This document shows positions 42,177 through 50,737 of a stretch of 64,000 bases of DNA, in pieces. A model generated the notes under the pieces. The model was not told the DNA's origin and did no database searches. It saw nothing but the letters and a program-made list of their open reading frames with translations. Every line of letters begins with the position of its first letter. Within the stretch, counting starts at the first letter, position 1. Both the position numbers and the translations under genes were made by a program. The stretch spans positions 1-64,000 of the forward strand of contig JAZQCD010000010.1 of the NCBI GenBank assembly GCA_045546135.1. The letters run 5' to 3'. The stretch comes from RUG13409 sp045546135. Its GTDB lineage: Bacteria > Bacillota > Clostridia > Peptostreptococcales > Anaerovoracaceae.

Positions 42177-43958
42177 ATGAAAAAGAAACTGATTGCAGTA
42201 CTCCTCTGCATGGTGCTTGTCATAGCGGCTGTGCCGAGCGTATTTGCAGCAAACGACAGGGAGGTCACATTTACAGTAACACAGAGTCCTGTAAGCCTCA
42301 CACAGAGTGCCAGCGAACAGACAGTCACTCTTTCAGTTGATGCTAACAAGACCGTAACTGTAGACGGCATTCAGGCAATGCTCCCATATCCGAATGCAGA
42401 CGGAGAAACAGGACCCTGGACAATAAGTGCTATTGGAAACAAGACACTTACATTCAGAGGTGCCCACTATCAGGTAAAGAAGGCTGACGATCCTACAACA
42501 GGTCAGATCACATGGGATTCTGAAGATCCTGAAACAGGTGATATGCCTTCTCTCGAAACAACTAATCTTTTCACTGTCACCTACAAGATTCCTGCAGGTA
42601 CACCTGCCGGTGAGTATGTTGTTGAGATCAATGATTTTGAGCTCACAGACAACGGCGGAGACATTTGGGAATCAACAAGTCTCACATATACAGTTGTTAT
42701 CGAAGAAGCTCCTACACCGCTTAACGGCGTAACAGTTGCTCCGGAAACAGCAACACTCTTCCCCGGAGATACTCAGGAACTCGTAGCTACATATGATCCT
42801 GAAAAGCCATCTATCCAAACAGCAACATGGACATCCAGCGACACAACAGTTGCAACAGTTGACGAAGACGGAGTTGTAAAAGCAGTTGCAGGCGGAACAG
42901 CAACTATTACTCACACAGTAACAGACGTTCTTGGCAACACAAAGACAGCTACAGCTACCATTACTGTTTACAAGACAGTTGACAAGCCGACAGCAGCAAC
43001 AGGACTTAAGTATACAGGTTCTGAACAGACAGGCGTTGCAGCAGCAACAGGATACACAGTTGAAGGCGGCAAGGGAACAAATGCAGGCAACTACACAGCA
43101 ACTGCAACACTTGCAGAAGGCTATGCATGGTCTGACAATACAACAGATCCTGTTCCGGTAGAATGGTCCATCGCTCCTAAGACAGTAGCAGCTCCGGCTC
43201 CGACTGAAACTGAGTTCGAATACAACGGCAAGGCTCAGACAGTTGCAGAAGGAACAAGCGAATACACAGTTGAGGGCGGAACACAGACAAACGCAGGCGA
43301 GTACACAGCAACAGCAACTCTCAAGGATGCAACAAACTATACTTGGGAAGACGGCAAAACAGCACCTGTAACCATTGAATGGGTCATCACTCCAAAGGAA
43401 GTTGAACTTCCGGAGGCTAAGACAGGTCTTGTATATAACGGATCTGAGCAGACCGGTGTAGAAGGAACTGACGAATATACAGTCGAGGGCGGCAAGGAAA
43501 CAAATGCCGGCACATATACAGCAACAGTAGCTCTCAAGGATAAGGCTAACTATGTTTGGGCGAATAACGGACAGAGCGCAGATCAGACAGTAGATTGGGA
43601 GATCGAGCAGGCTGAACTTACAGCTGACAAACTCGAACTCGCAGTTGGCGGATCCAAGCAGCTTCCGGAAGAGGAAGGCGTATCCTATGAGCTCGTAGAG
43701 CCTGCAGAAGGTGAAGAGCCTGTTGTAGAACTCAGCGAAGACGGAACAGTCAAGGGTCTTAAGGAAGGTGAAGCAACCATCGTTGTAGTATCCAATGGAC
43801 AAGGAAACTACAAGCGTGGTGATGCTGAGATCACAGTCACAGTGACCAAGCCTCCTGTAACCGGAGACAAGACAATGCTCTACATCGTTTCTGCAATAGC
43901 AGCACTCGTAGTTCTTGGTGCATATCTCATCGTATCCAAGAAGAAAGAGCAGAGATAA
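42177..43958 (+). CDS. wall-anchored protein with cohesin-like domain and MBG-type repeats
   Basis: A 593-residue surface protein. ATG 42177 was preferred to 42171 for its 8-base spacing to GGAGG. Signal peptide ends at VFAAND (about 23). Residues 27-175 resemble a cohesin: alternating strands with TVTLSVDANKTVTVDGIQA, then FTVTYKIPAGTPAGEYVVEI. Next a BIG2 domain (about 180-260), three repeats of about 80 residues (KYTGSEQTGV, EYNGKAQTVAEG, VYNGSEQTGVEG) and a last BIG-like part. The C-terminus has a sortase-type signal: PPVTGD, a hydrophobic helix and KKKEQR. It could be the docking partner of the three dockerin proteins. Confidence 0.8.
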   Translation: MKKKLIAVLLCMVLVIAAVPSVFAANDREVTFTVTQSPVSLTQSASEQTVTLSVDANKTVTVDGIQAMLPYPNADGETGPWTISAIGNKTLTFRGAHYQVKKADDPTTGQITWDSEDPETGDMPSLETTNLFTVTYKIPAGTPAGEYVVEINDFELTDNGGDIWESTSLTYTVVIEEAPTPLNGVTVAPETATLFPGDTQELVATYDPEKPSIQTATWTSSDTTVATVDEDGVVKAVAGGTATITHTVTDVLGNTKTATATITVYKTVDKPTAATGLKYTGSEQTGVAAATGYTVEGGKGTNAGNYTATATLAEGYAWSDNTTDPVPVEWSIAPKTVAAPAPTETEFEYNGKAQTVAEGTSEYTVEGGTQTNAGEYTATATLKDATNYTWEDGKTAPVTIEWVITPKEVELPEAKTGLVYNGSEQTGVEGTDEYTVEGGKETNAGTYTATVALKDKANYVWANNGQSADQTVDWEIEQAELTADKLELAVGGSKQLPEEEGVSYELVEPAEGEEPVVELSEDGTVKGLKEGEATIVVVSNGQGNYKRGDAEITVTVTKPPVTGDKTMLYIVSAIAALVVLGAYLIVSKKKEQR

Positions 43959-43994
43959 TTAAGAAGTAATCGATATTAATTATCATGACCATAC

Positions 43995-44030
43995 GGGGGT
44001 CGGAGTTAAATGCTCCGGCCCCTGTTTTGT
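43995..44030 (+). terminator. intrinsic terminator after the anchored protein
   Basis: GGGGTCGGAG pairs with CTCCGGCCCC (one G-U) over 7 bases, followed by TGTTTTGTG. Confidence 0.75.
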
Positions 44031-44116
44031 GTTATGGACATAATCAAAGGTAAATCAAAGCTGCTGAAGGTCTTCCTTGAGGTGAATGTGAAGAAAATGT
44101 GAAAGAAGTAAAATTG

Positions 44117-44158
44117 TTAGCACTCATACTTGACGAGTGCTAACAATAGTGATATAAC
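44117..44158 (+). promoter_or_regulatory. CIRCE element and promoter of hsp20
   Basis: Perfect CIRCE: TTAGCACTC, nine bases, GAGTGCTAA (44117-44143). It overlaps the -35 TTGACG (44130-44135); the -10 TATAAC is at 44153-44158 with a 17-base spacer. This is the binding site of HrcA, so hsp20 is heat-induced by relief of HrcA repression. Confidence 0.95.
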
Positions 44159-44242
44159 ATAATTGTCCCAAGGAGATAGGGACAAAGATAAATAAAATAA
44201 AAGGCTCTGAAAAAGAGTCCAAGACATATAGGAGGCAAAATT

Positions 44243-44683
44243 ATGTTATATCCAAGTATTTTTAGAAACGATCTATTTGACGACATGTTCAATGATTTTA
44301 TGAAACCGGCAGTAAGCCAGAGAAACAATTTCTTCAGCCAGTCCAATATCATGAAAACTGATATCAAGGAATATGAAAAGGCTTATGAACTCGATGTAGA
44401 GCTCCCCGGTGTAAAGAAAGAAAACGTCAGCGTAGAACTTAAGGATGGCGCTCTTGAGATCAAAGTAGTATCCCAGTCAGAAAATGATGACAAGGATGAA
44501 AAGGGCAAATACCTAAGAAGAGAGAGATTCTACGGAAGCTGCAGCAGATCCTTCTATGTAGGAGAGGATGTAAAGCAGGAAGACATCAAAGCTAAGTTTG
44601 AAAACGGTGTTCTTGCAATAACTGTTCCTAAGGTAGAAGCTCAGCCGAAGGTCGAACAGAAGCAGCTCATTAATATTGAATAA
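44243..44683 (+). CDS. Hsp20-family small heat shock protein
   Basis: A 146-residue chaperone that holds unfolding proteins. The alpha-crystallin domain spans about 37-135: DIKEYEKAYELDVELPGVKKENVSV-type start, GKYLRRERFYGSCSRSFYV and the GVLAITVPK motif. The C-terminus lacks a clear IxI but has QLINIE. AGGAGG precedes the ATG. The leader of about 77 bases begins at the CIRCE promoter. Confidence 0.94.
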   Translation: MLYPSIFRNDLFDDMFNDFMKPAVSQRNNFFSQSNIMKTDIKEYEKAYELDVELPGVKKENVSVELKDGALEIKVVSQSENDDKDEKGKYLRRERFYGSCSRSFYVGEDVKQEDIKAKFENGVLAITVPKVEAQPKVEQKQLINIE

Positions 44684-44730
44684 AAAAGGGGTATACGGAA
44701 TGATCTCCGTGAATACCAGAGGATAAAGGA

Positions 44731-44755
44731 AGGCCGATCGCATGATCGGCCTTTT
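44731..44755. terminator. bidirectional terminator after hsp20
   Basis: AGGCCGATC and GATCGGCCT over GCAT, then TTTT on plus; the convergent flavin reductase gene ends 8 bases later. Confidence 0.8.
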
Positions 44756-44762
44756 CATTACA

Positions 44763-45401
44763 TCACTTGTTTTTTGTCTCAAAATGGGCTTTTTTGCCCC
44801 CGTAGGATAGGCCTTTGGCCTTTCTCTTCTTTGCGGTGCTTTTCTTCATCACAGAGTATCCGTAGGTACCAAGCCTTCTTGACTTCAGACCGTAATACTC
44901 GCCATGTACTGACGCTACCAGGTTTGCTTCGTTTAGAGCAAGTCTTCCGCTTTCCTTCATGAGATTATCAGATGCGTGGATTGCAACTATTTCTGCAAGG
45001 AACATATCGTGAGAACCAAGATGCTTCTTTTCGACGACCTTGCATTCTATATTCACAGGGCATTCTGCTATCATTGGGCAGGATACCTTGTCTCCTTTCA
45101 TCTTTGTAAGGTGCATTTCATTGAATTTGTCTTCATTCTTGCCGCTGGTTTGGCCGCAATGATCCATAGCAAAGGTCAGGTCTTCATTAACAAGGTTTAT
45201 GATGAATTCTCTTGTTTCATCTATTATGTGATGAGAATACCTTTCCGGTTTGATGCTCACATAGGTCATTGGAGGTTTTGAGTTGATCGTTCCCGTCCAT
45301 GCTATTGTTATTATGTTGCTTTCTTCCATCGTGCCGCAGCTTACCATGACTGCAGGTATGGGAGCGAGAAGTTCTCCCGGTCTTAGTGTCACTTTGTTCA
45401 T
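44763..45401 (-). CDS. flavin reductase-like FMN-binding protein
   Basis: A 212-residue split-barrel protein of the flavin reductase family (PF01613-like). GELLAPIPAVMVSCGT, TIAWTGTINSKPPMTYVSI and HHIIDETREFIINL are family features. The frame stays open for 111 codons upstream, but the ATG at 45401 has GAGG close upstream and begins where homology begins. The tail is Lys-rich. Substrate unknown; relatives reduce flavin or bind FMN as electron-transfer proteins. A leader of about 230 bases precedes it. Confidence 0.85.
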   Translation of the reverse strand: MNKVTLRPGELLAPIPAVMVSCGTMEESNIITIAWTGTINSKPPMTYVSIKPERYSHHIIDETREFIINLVNEDLTFAMDHCGQTSGKNEDKFNEMHLTKMKGDKVSCPMIAECPVNIECKVVEKKHLGSHDMFLAEIVAIHASDNLMKESGRLALNEANLVASVHGEYYGLKSRRLGTYGYSVMKKSTAKKRKAKGLSYGGKKAHFETKNK

Positions 45402-45633
45402 ATTATCCTCGATAAAAAAGCCTTGCATTGGCAAAGAGCAAGTATCTAGTCCGTTAAAAACGTAAAGACCCGGAGAAAGTGTCTTTGCTTTTCCTATCCC
45501 ATGGACAGGTGGGTTTTCTGCTCCGTGCCTTCTGTCTTCCACTGATATTTGATGAGGCCTGACATAATGACATGGTAGACGTCCGAAATCCCGTATAGCA
45601 AATGTAGGAAAATAAATAACACCATCCCCAGGC
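45402..45633 (-). promoter_or_regulatory. long leader of flavin reductase gene, riboswitch candidate
   Basis: A promoter is seen on the minus strand: TTTACT (45669-45664), 18-base spacer, TATACT (45645-45640), giving a leader of about 230 bases. It holds a stem CCTGTCC-ATG-GGATAGG (45509-45493) and, nearer the gene, AAAGAC/GTCTTT (45486-45464) followed by CG and five T, which looks like an attenuator. ATGGT and ACCAT further upstream could pair. No known riboswitch class was recognised. Confidence 0.45.
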
Positions 45634-45732
45634 GCCTTAAGTATATCATGAGACAATGTAAAAAGTAAATGACTCCATGTGATATCTGAGCATATGTGCC
45701 GTTTTTTTGCATTTTGTCGATAAAAAATAGGC

Positions 45733-45775
45733 AAATGTGTTTAAATCCATAAACTTTATGGACTTAAGCACATTT
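45733..45775. promoter_or_regulatory. 43-base imperfect palindrome upstream of GPH transporter
   Basis: Twenty-one-base arms around a central C, with a core TAAATCCATAAA-C-TTTATGGACTTA and outer AAATGTG/CACATTT; two mismatches. It lies about 33 bases before the -35 of the transporter. Size and symmetry fit a TetR-family operator; the TetR gene is the next gene after the transporter. Confidence 0.65.
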
Positions 45776-45808
45776 TAAACAAAAATATTCGAAATGTCCA
45801 AATCATCA

Positions 45809-45837
45809 TTGACTAATGACTAAATACAATTTAGAAT
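45809..45837 (+). promoter_or_regulatory. promoter of the GPH transporter
   Basis: TTGACT (45809-45814), 17-base spacer, TAGAAT (45832-45837), about 45 bases before the start. Confidence 0.75.
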
Positions 45838-45880
45838 AAAGCGACTTAAATTGTTTGAATAAGTCATGAGGTAATGAAAC

Positions 45881-47305
45881 ATGGAACAAAAAAGAAATTT
45901 CCTTAAGGAACAGGGAAAGTACTATGGTTATGGACTCGGAGAATTTGGATTCACATTTTTCCTGATGTTCATAGCATATCATCTTCTGTATTTCCTTACG
46001 GATGTACTTCAGTGGCCTGCAGCACCGGCAGCTGTCGTTTACACAGTGATTCAGTGGTTCGAAAGCTCTACCAACATACTCATGGGTATATTCGTAGAGA
46101 AGGTCAATGTCAAATGGGGAAAATATCGTCCCTGGATGGTAATAGGCGCCGTAGGGTGCGCCATATTCACAGTCCTTTTCTTCGTGGACTGGAATACAGC
46201 TCTTTGGCTTGAGATAACCCTATTCTGTCTGTTCTACCTGCTGTCATATACCTGCTATAACCTCATGTGGGTCTCCTACAGAGCAATGGTCGGTGTAGCA
46301 GCTCTTACTGCAAAGGAGAATGTAAGCTATACTGCGAGTTCTGCCCAGCTCGGCGGTGTGTCATCTCTTCTTTATGCTCATACACTGGCGCTTCTTGTTA
46401 GAGCCTTTGTGACCATGCAGACCGGTTATATCGTATGCGCAGTTTTGTGCGGCATAGCAATGGTCGGGGGAAATCTCGTATCAGCTCGTGTTACGAGACG
46501 CTATGATAACGCTGCAACAAGAGCAAAGGATTCAAAGAGCAAGGAACAGAAGCTTTCCCTTAAGACAGTCCTTACCTGCCTTAACAAGCCAATGGTCATA
46601 TTCTTCATAGGAAATTCTCTCAGAGGATCCAACTCAGTTATCCTGCAGTCACTCCTCATATATTACTGCACATACGTACTTCAAAAGCCTGCAGCCCTTT
46701 CAATGTACGTGACCTTGTATTCACTTACAGTTATGCTTGGGCAGACTCCTGCAGCCTTCCTTCAGAGGAAGTTCGGAAAGACCGTCATGTATCCTGTATC
46801 GGGGATCTTTTCGGTATTGTCCATACTGGCTCTCAACTATATAGGATCAAATATCATCCTTTTCTACATATTGGTCGTAGCAAATTCCTTCTGCTGCATA
46901 TTCTCAGGTTCAATGATCCCTGCATATCTCAATGAGATCGCAGACTATACAGAATTTGAAAGAGGAGTCGAAGCAAGAAGCTTCATCATCTCTATTGGAG
47001 GAACATCAAACAAGATAGCATCCAGCATAGGAGGCGCCTTTGCATCATTCGGACTTGCTCTCATAGGATATCAGGCCGGTGCAGAAGTAACTCCTGCTCT
47101 TGCGACAAGCATAGCCAGACTTATGACATACAGCTCCGCCATATGCGTAGGACTCGGTACTATAGCATTCCTCTTCTATCCTCTTACAGATAAAAAGATG
47201 GAAGCTATCTATGCAATGAAGGAAGCAAAACTCAAAGAAGCCGAAAAAGAAGCAGGTTTAGTCGTGGAGGACTCTTTGGATGAAGCAGAAGAGTCTTTGG
47301 AATAG
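45881..47305 (+). CDS. GPH-family sugar:cation symporter (MFS fold)
   Basis: A 474-residue transporter with 12 predicted helices of the glycoside-pentoside-hexuronide:cation symporter family. GYGLGEFGFTFFLMFIAYHLLYFLTD-type start (split here by shortness), the GKYRPWM motif after helix 3 and the cytoplasmic IADYTEFERGVEARSF-like segment are typical. The C-terminal tail is a Glu/Lys-rich helix. Substrate unknown: no sugar catabolic gene adjoins it. The TetR regulator follows after 56 bases and may control it. Confidence 0.88.
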   Translation: MEQKRNFLKEQGKYYGYGLGEFGFTFFLMFIAYHLLYFLTDVLQWPAAPAAVVYTVIQWFESSTNILMGIFVEKVNVKWGKYRPWMVIGAVGCAIFTVLFFVDWNTALWLEITLFCLFYLLSYTCYNLMWVSYRAMVGVAALTAKENVSYTASSAQLGGVSSLLYAHTLALLVRAFVTMQTGYIVCAVLCGIAMVGGNLVSARVTRRYDNAATRAKDSKSKEQKLSLKTVLTCLNKPMVIFFIGNSLRGSNSVILQSLLIYYCTYVLQKPAALSMYVTLYSLTVMLGQTPAAFLQRKFGKTVMYPVSGIFSVLSILALNYIGSNIILFYILVVANSFCCIFSGSMIPAYLNEIADYTEFERGVEARSFIISIGGTSNKIASSIGGAFASFGLALIGYQAGAEVTPALATSIARLMTYSSAICVGLGTIAFLFYPLTDKKMEAIYAMKEAKLKEAEKEAGLVVEDSLDEAEESLE

Positions 47306-47361
47306 GTAGAAGAAAAGTAGATAAGTAGTAAAAAAGAAGTAAAGGAATGAGGGTTACAAAA

Positions 47362-47943
47362 ATGACAAAGACACAGAACAAGATCTGTAAAGCGATGAAG
47401 GAGCTCCTAAAAGAAATGCCTTACGAGAAGATCACGGTACAGGAGATCGTAGGAAAAGCAAAGGTAAGTCGTTCGTCTTTCTATAACCACTTTGAAAGAA
47501 AGGAGGATGTCATCAGCCTCATGATCGAGCAGCTCTGCGACAATCTTGCAGGGGTCGAGGATTTTGCAGCTGTTGATACAATGGACGACGATACACTGTC
47601 CTCTGTAAGGACAAAGATCCTTGATTATTACAAAGAGCACAGAGACACGATATTACTCCTATTCAAGGCAGGGTTCGGCGGAGAATTCAGCAGGACCATA
47701 AAGATGAAGATCTACGAGATAAGACAAAGCTTTGCCTATGAGTTCGAAGATGAAAAGGGCAACAAACAGATGCTCTCTGACGGCATACTCTATGATCTCA
47801 AGACATGGTCAGATGTAAATGATACAGTCTCTGCCTTTGAGCTCTATTACGAGAAGTATTCCGACATGACCAGCGCAGAATACGACAAGATGGTCAAAAA
47901 AGCAGCTCACATGACCATGACAGGGAAGTTTTACAAGAAGTAA
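47362..47943 (+). CDS. TetR-family regulator
   Basis: A 193-residue repressor. HTH at about 5-50: KICKAMKELLKEMPYEKITV, QEIVGKAKVSRSSFYNHF. The ATG at 47362 was chosen because GAGGG lies 8 bases upstream; the in-frame ATG at 47347 has almost no spacing to its AAGGA. The C-terminal ligand domain is not assignable. It is downstream of the GPH transporter, and the 43-base palindrome before that transporter is its likely operator. Confidence 0.85.
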   Translation: MTKTQNKICKAMKELLKEMPYEKITVQEIVGKAKVSRSSFYNHFERKEDVISLMIEQLCDNLAGVEDFAAVDTMDDDTLSSVRTKILDYYKEHRDTILLLFKAGFGGEFSRTIKMKIYEIRQSFAYEFEDEKGNKQMLSDGILYDLKTWSDVNDTVSAFELYYEKYSDMTSAEYDKMVKKAAHMTMTGKFYKK

Positions 47944-48006
47944 AGCCTCGTATAAAACTTAGATGCATTTCATTCGCAAAAGAAATGCAAAAGATATTTA
48001 AATATA

Positions 48007-48050
48007 AAATGGCTGTAGCCCTTTATTTTCAAGGGTCACAGCCATTTTTA
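48007..48050 (+). terminator. intrinsic terminator after tetR
   Basis: AAATGGCTGT...CCCTT pairs with AAGGG...ACAGCCATTT over a 7-base loop, followed by TTTA. Confidence 0.85.
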
Positions 48051-48099
48051 CAAGCTCTTTTTGTCCTATATAAACCTTTTTAACTTTTCTCTTTATATA

Positions 48100-49032
48100 C
48101 TAGCCCATTGCTGCGAGTTCTTTTGCTATCTTTGCTGCGCATCTTGCATTGTTTAAAGCAAGCTGTACATTGGATTTGAAGGATTCGCCGCCTGTGAGTT
48201 CCTTTATTGTCGCAAGAAGGAACGGAGTTATGTCTTTTCCGTGTACGCCCTTTTCATCTGCCATTTCAAGAGCTTTTGTAATGATGCCTTCCATATAGTC
48301 GTAATCCTGAGCATATTCTTCCGGAACAGGATTTCCTATGAGAAGGCCGCCTTTGAGTCCAAGGTCCCAGGTGGTCTTGATTATAACTGCAACGTCCTTT
48401 GGAGAATCAGCTCTATAGTCGACTCCGAATCCGCTGTTCCTGCAGAAGAAAGCAGGGAACTGGTCTGTGCCCATTCCTATGACTGGAACTCCCATGGTCT
48501 CAAGATACTCAAGGGTCCTTCCTATATCGAGTATCTGCTTTGCTCCTGCGCATACTACAGCGACTCTAGTGTTACCGAGCTCCTGAAGGTCTGCTGAGAT
48601 GTCCATAGTGTTCTGACCGTTCCTGTGGACTCCGCCTATGCCTCCTGTTGCAAATACCTTTATGCCTGCAAAGGATGCGCACATCATAGTAGATGCAACA
48701 GTCGTAGCTCCTGTTCTTTTGGTTGCAAGGTAAGCTGCAAAATCTCTTCTTGATACCTTTCCGACATTCTGAGCTTTGCACATGATCTCAAGTTCTTCAG
48801 GCTCAAGACCAAGTTTGATCTTTCCGTCTATTAAAGCTGCTGTAGCCGGGATGCAGCCTTCTTCTCTTATGACTTCTTCAACTTTTGCTGCAAAGTCAAG
48901 GTTCTCGGGATAGGGCATGCCGTGGCTAAGTATAGTGCTTTCAAGAGCAACGATAGGTTTGTTTTGATCAAGCGCTTCTCTTACTTCTTCTTTGATATCG
49001 AGATATTTTTCAAGTTCCATGTTCTTTTCCAT
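48100..49032 (-). CDS. psuG: pseudouridine-5'-phosphate glycosidase
   Basis: Splits pseudouridine 5'-phosphate to uracil and ribose-5-phosphate. The 310 residues match PsuG: ALESTILSHGMPYPEN near residue 28, GKIKLGLEPEEL, TVASTMMCASFAGIKVFATGGIGG-type core (GGIGGVHR), and MGTDQFPAFF. Usually it pairs with pseudouridine kinase psuK, absent here. Two starts are possible, 49032 and 49020; the first is abutted by a perfect hairpin, the second has only GGAAAAG before it. It may receive pseudouridine monophosphate from RNA turnover. Confidence 0.9.
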   Translation of the reverse strand: MEKNMELEKYLDIKEEVREALDQNKPIVALESTILSHGMPYPENLDFAAKVEEVIREEGCIPATAALIDGKIKLGLEPEELEIMCKAQNVGKVSRRDFAAYLATKRTGATTVASTMMCASFAGIKVFATGGIGGVHRNGQNTMDISADLQELGNTRVAVVCAGAKQILDIGRTLEYLETMGVPVIGMGTDQFPAFFCRNSGFGVDYRADSPKDVAVIIKTTWDLGLKGGLLIGNPVPEEYAQDYDYMEGIITKALEMADEKGVHGKDITPFLLATIKELTGGESFKSNVQLALNNARCAAKIAKELAAMG

Positions 49033-49056
49033 ATATATCGTTCTTAGACGATATAT
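49033..49056 (-). promoter_or_regulatory. hairpin abutting the psuG start
   Basis: ATATATCGT and ACGATATAT are perfect 9-base arms around 6 bases, directly upstream of the ATG at 49032. It could be an operator or an RNA hairpin that hides the translation start. A second palindrome, AAATGCAG-CAT-CTGCATTT (49097-49115), lies further upstream. Confidence 0.55.
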
Positions 49057-49220
49057 GCCTTTCTTTCAATACTTTTCGTCTTATTGTGTGCATAATAAAT
49101 GCAGCATCTGCATTTTATCACGGACAATAGATATTCTCAATGAAATGGATAAATATTATGAACAGATGGCCTCTATTTGTGCTATACTGTAAAAAAATTG
49201 TAAGTGGAGGGATCCTGAAT

Positions 49221-50624
49221 ATGGAAAACAAAAACGCATGGAACAAGTATAAAGCAAAGGACCTTAAGGACCTTAACAGAGTCTGCGAAGGATACAAGGA
49301 CTTCATATCAAAGGGAAAGATCGAGCGCGAATGCGTAGAACTTACCATTGACCTTGTAAAGAAGGCAGGCTACAAGGACATAATCGAATATATAAAAAGC
49401 GGAAAAAAGCTTAAAAAAGGCGACAAGATATACGCTAACTGCATGGGAAAGACACTTGCCCTTTTCCAGATAGGTGAGGAGCCTCTTGAGCAGGGAATGA
49501 ATATACTTGGCGCTCATATAGACAGCCCAAGGGCCGACATCAAGCTCAATCCTCTTTATGAAGCAGAGAACATGGCATATCTTGATACTCATTACTACGG
49601 CGGCATCAAGAAGTATCTTTGGGTAACTCAGCCCATGGCTCTTCACGGAGTCGTATGCTTAAAGGACGGCACCACAGTAAAGGTAACGGTGGGAGACGAT
49701 CCAAAGGATCCGGTATTCTGCTTTACAGACCTTCTCGTACACCTTTCCCGTCAGCAGATGTCAAAACCTGCAAACGAAGTTGTTACAGGCGAAAACCTTG
49801 ACCTTCTCGTAGGAGGACAGCCTCTTGCAAAGAGCAAGCTGGAAAAAGATCAAAAAGAAGCCGTTAAGGCAAATGTTCTTGCTATCTTAAAGAAGCAGTA
49901 CGGAATAGAAGAATCTGACTTCCTCTCTGCAGAACTTACAGTAGTACCTGCAGGCGCTGCAAGAGATTTAGGATTTGACCGCAGCATGATACTTGCATAC
50001 GGACAGGACGACAAGGTATGCGCATATACATCTCTTCTTGCCATGCTCGATGAGGATAAACCTTTAAAGAGAACGTCCTGCTGCCTCATAGTAGACAAGG
50101 AGGAGATAGGATCCGTAGGCGCTACAGGTATGAGCTCACTCTTCTTTGAGAATACTGTAGCAAGACTTGTTGCTCTTCAGGGCGGAGACGCATATGTAGG
50201 AGGACATGATGCTCTTGCTCACTCCTTCATGCTCTCATCTGACGTAAGCGCAGGCTACGATCCTCTTTACGGAGAAGCCTTCGAAAGAAAGAATGCAGCA
50301 TTCCTCGGAAACGGAATGACCTACAACAAATTCACAGGTTCAGGCGGAAAGAGCGGAAGCAATGATGCTAATGCTGAATTCGTCGCAAAGGTCAGAAAGA
50401 TCATGGACGATAACGATATCTCATATCAGTTCTGCGAGCTTGGAAGAGTAGACGTCGGCGGAGGCGGTACCATAGCATATATCATGGCAAAGTACTGCAT
50501 GAACGTAATAGACAGCGGCGTTGCAGTTCTTTCCATGCATGCTCCCTATGAAGTCACATCAAAGGCTGATGTTTACGAGGCATACAAGGGATACAGAGCA
50601 TTTTTAAGAGATGCACAATTCTAA
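49221..50624 (+). CDS. M18-family zinc aminopeptidase
   Basis: A 467-residue cytosolic aminopeptidase of the M18 (aspartyl aminopeptidase-like) family. Metal-binding motifs: LGAHIDSPRADIK, the catalytic Glu pair in VDKEEIGSVGATGM, a second metal residue around SSDVSAGYDP, and FTGSGGKSGSND. ATG 49221 was chosen for its TGGAGG site; the frame extends 27 codons upstream but without family similarity. A -10 TATACT lies near 49183. It finishes peptides brought into the cell. Confidence 0.93.
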   Translation: MENKNAWNKYKAKDLKDLNRVCEGYKDFISKGKIERECVELTIDLVKKAGYKDIIEYIKSGKKLKKGDKIYANCMGKTLALFQIGEEPLEQGMNILGAHIDSPRADIKLNPLYEAENMAYLDTHYYGGIKKYLWVTQPMALHGVVCLKDGTTVKVTVGDDPKDPVFCFTDLLVHLSRQQMSKPANEVVTGENLDLLVGGQPLAKSKLEKDQKEAVKANVLAILKKQYGIEESDFLSAELTVVPAGAARDLGFDRSMILAYGQDDKVCAYTSLLAMLDEDKPLKRTSCCLIVDKEEIGSVGATGMSSLFFENTVARLVALQGGDAYVGGHDALAHSFMLSSDVSAGYDPLYGEAFERKNAAFLGNGMTYNKFTGSGGKSGSNDANAEFVAKVRKIMDDNDISYQFCELGRVDVGGGGTIAYIMAKYCMNVIDSGVAVLSMHAPYEVTSKADVYEAYKGYRAFLRDAQF

Positions 50625-50737
50625 GTCTTATGATATAATCGAAATAGAGTATTTTCATTGATGCTGTTTTTAGCACCGGTGATATATGTATAAGCACAAT
50701 ATTTATATGATAGTATCTTTTATTGGAGGATCTAGTT

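Noticed and set aside
42672..43802. Long minus-strand frame of 376 residues opposite the cohesin-like protein
   Set aside because: Antisense to repeat-coding DNA; extreme Cys/Ser/Phe content is the mirror of Gly/Ala/Thr/Glu codons; no start signal.
45540..45640. Purine, FMN, cobalamin or fluoride riboswitch in the flavin reductase leader
   Set aside because: Short resemblances (GTCTACC, GATGGTGTT) do not come with the expected core loops in the right order, so no class was assigned.
45402..45734. N-terminal extension of the flavin reductase by 111 residues
   Set aside because: No similarity upstream of the ATG at 45401, which has GAGG in place; the extension covers a likely leader RNA and promoter.
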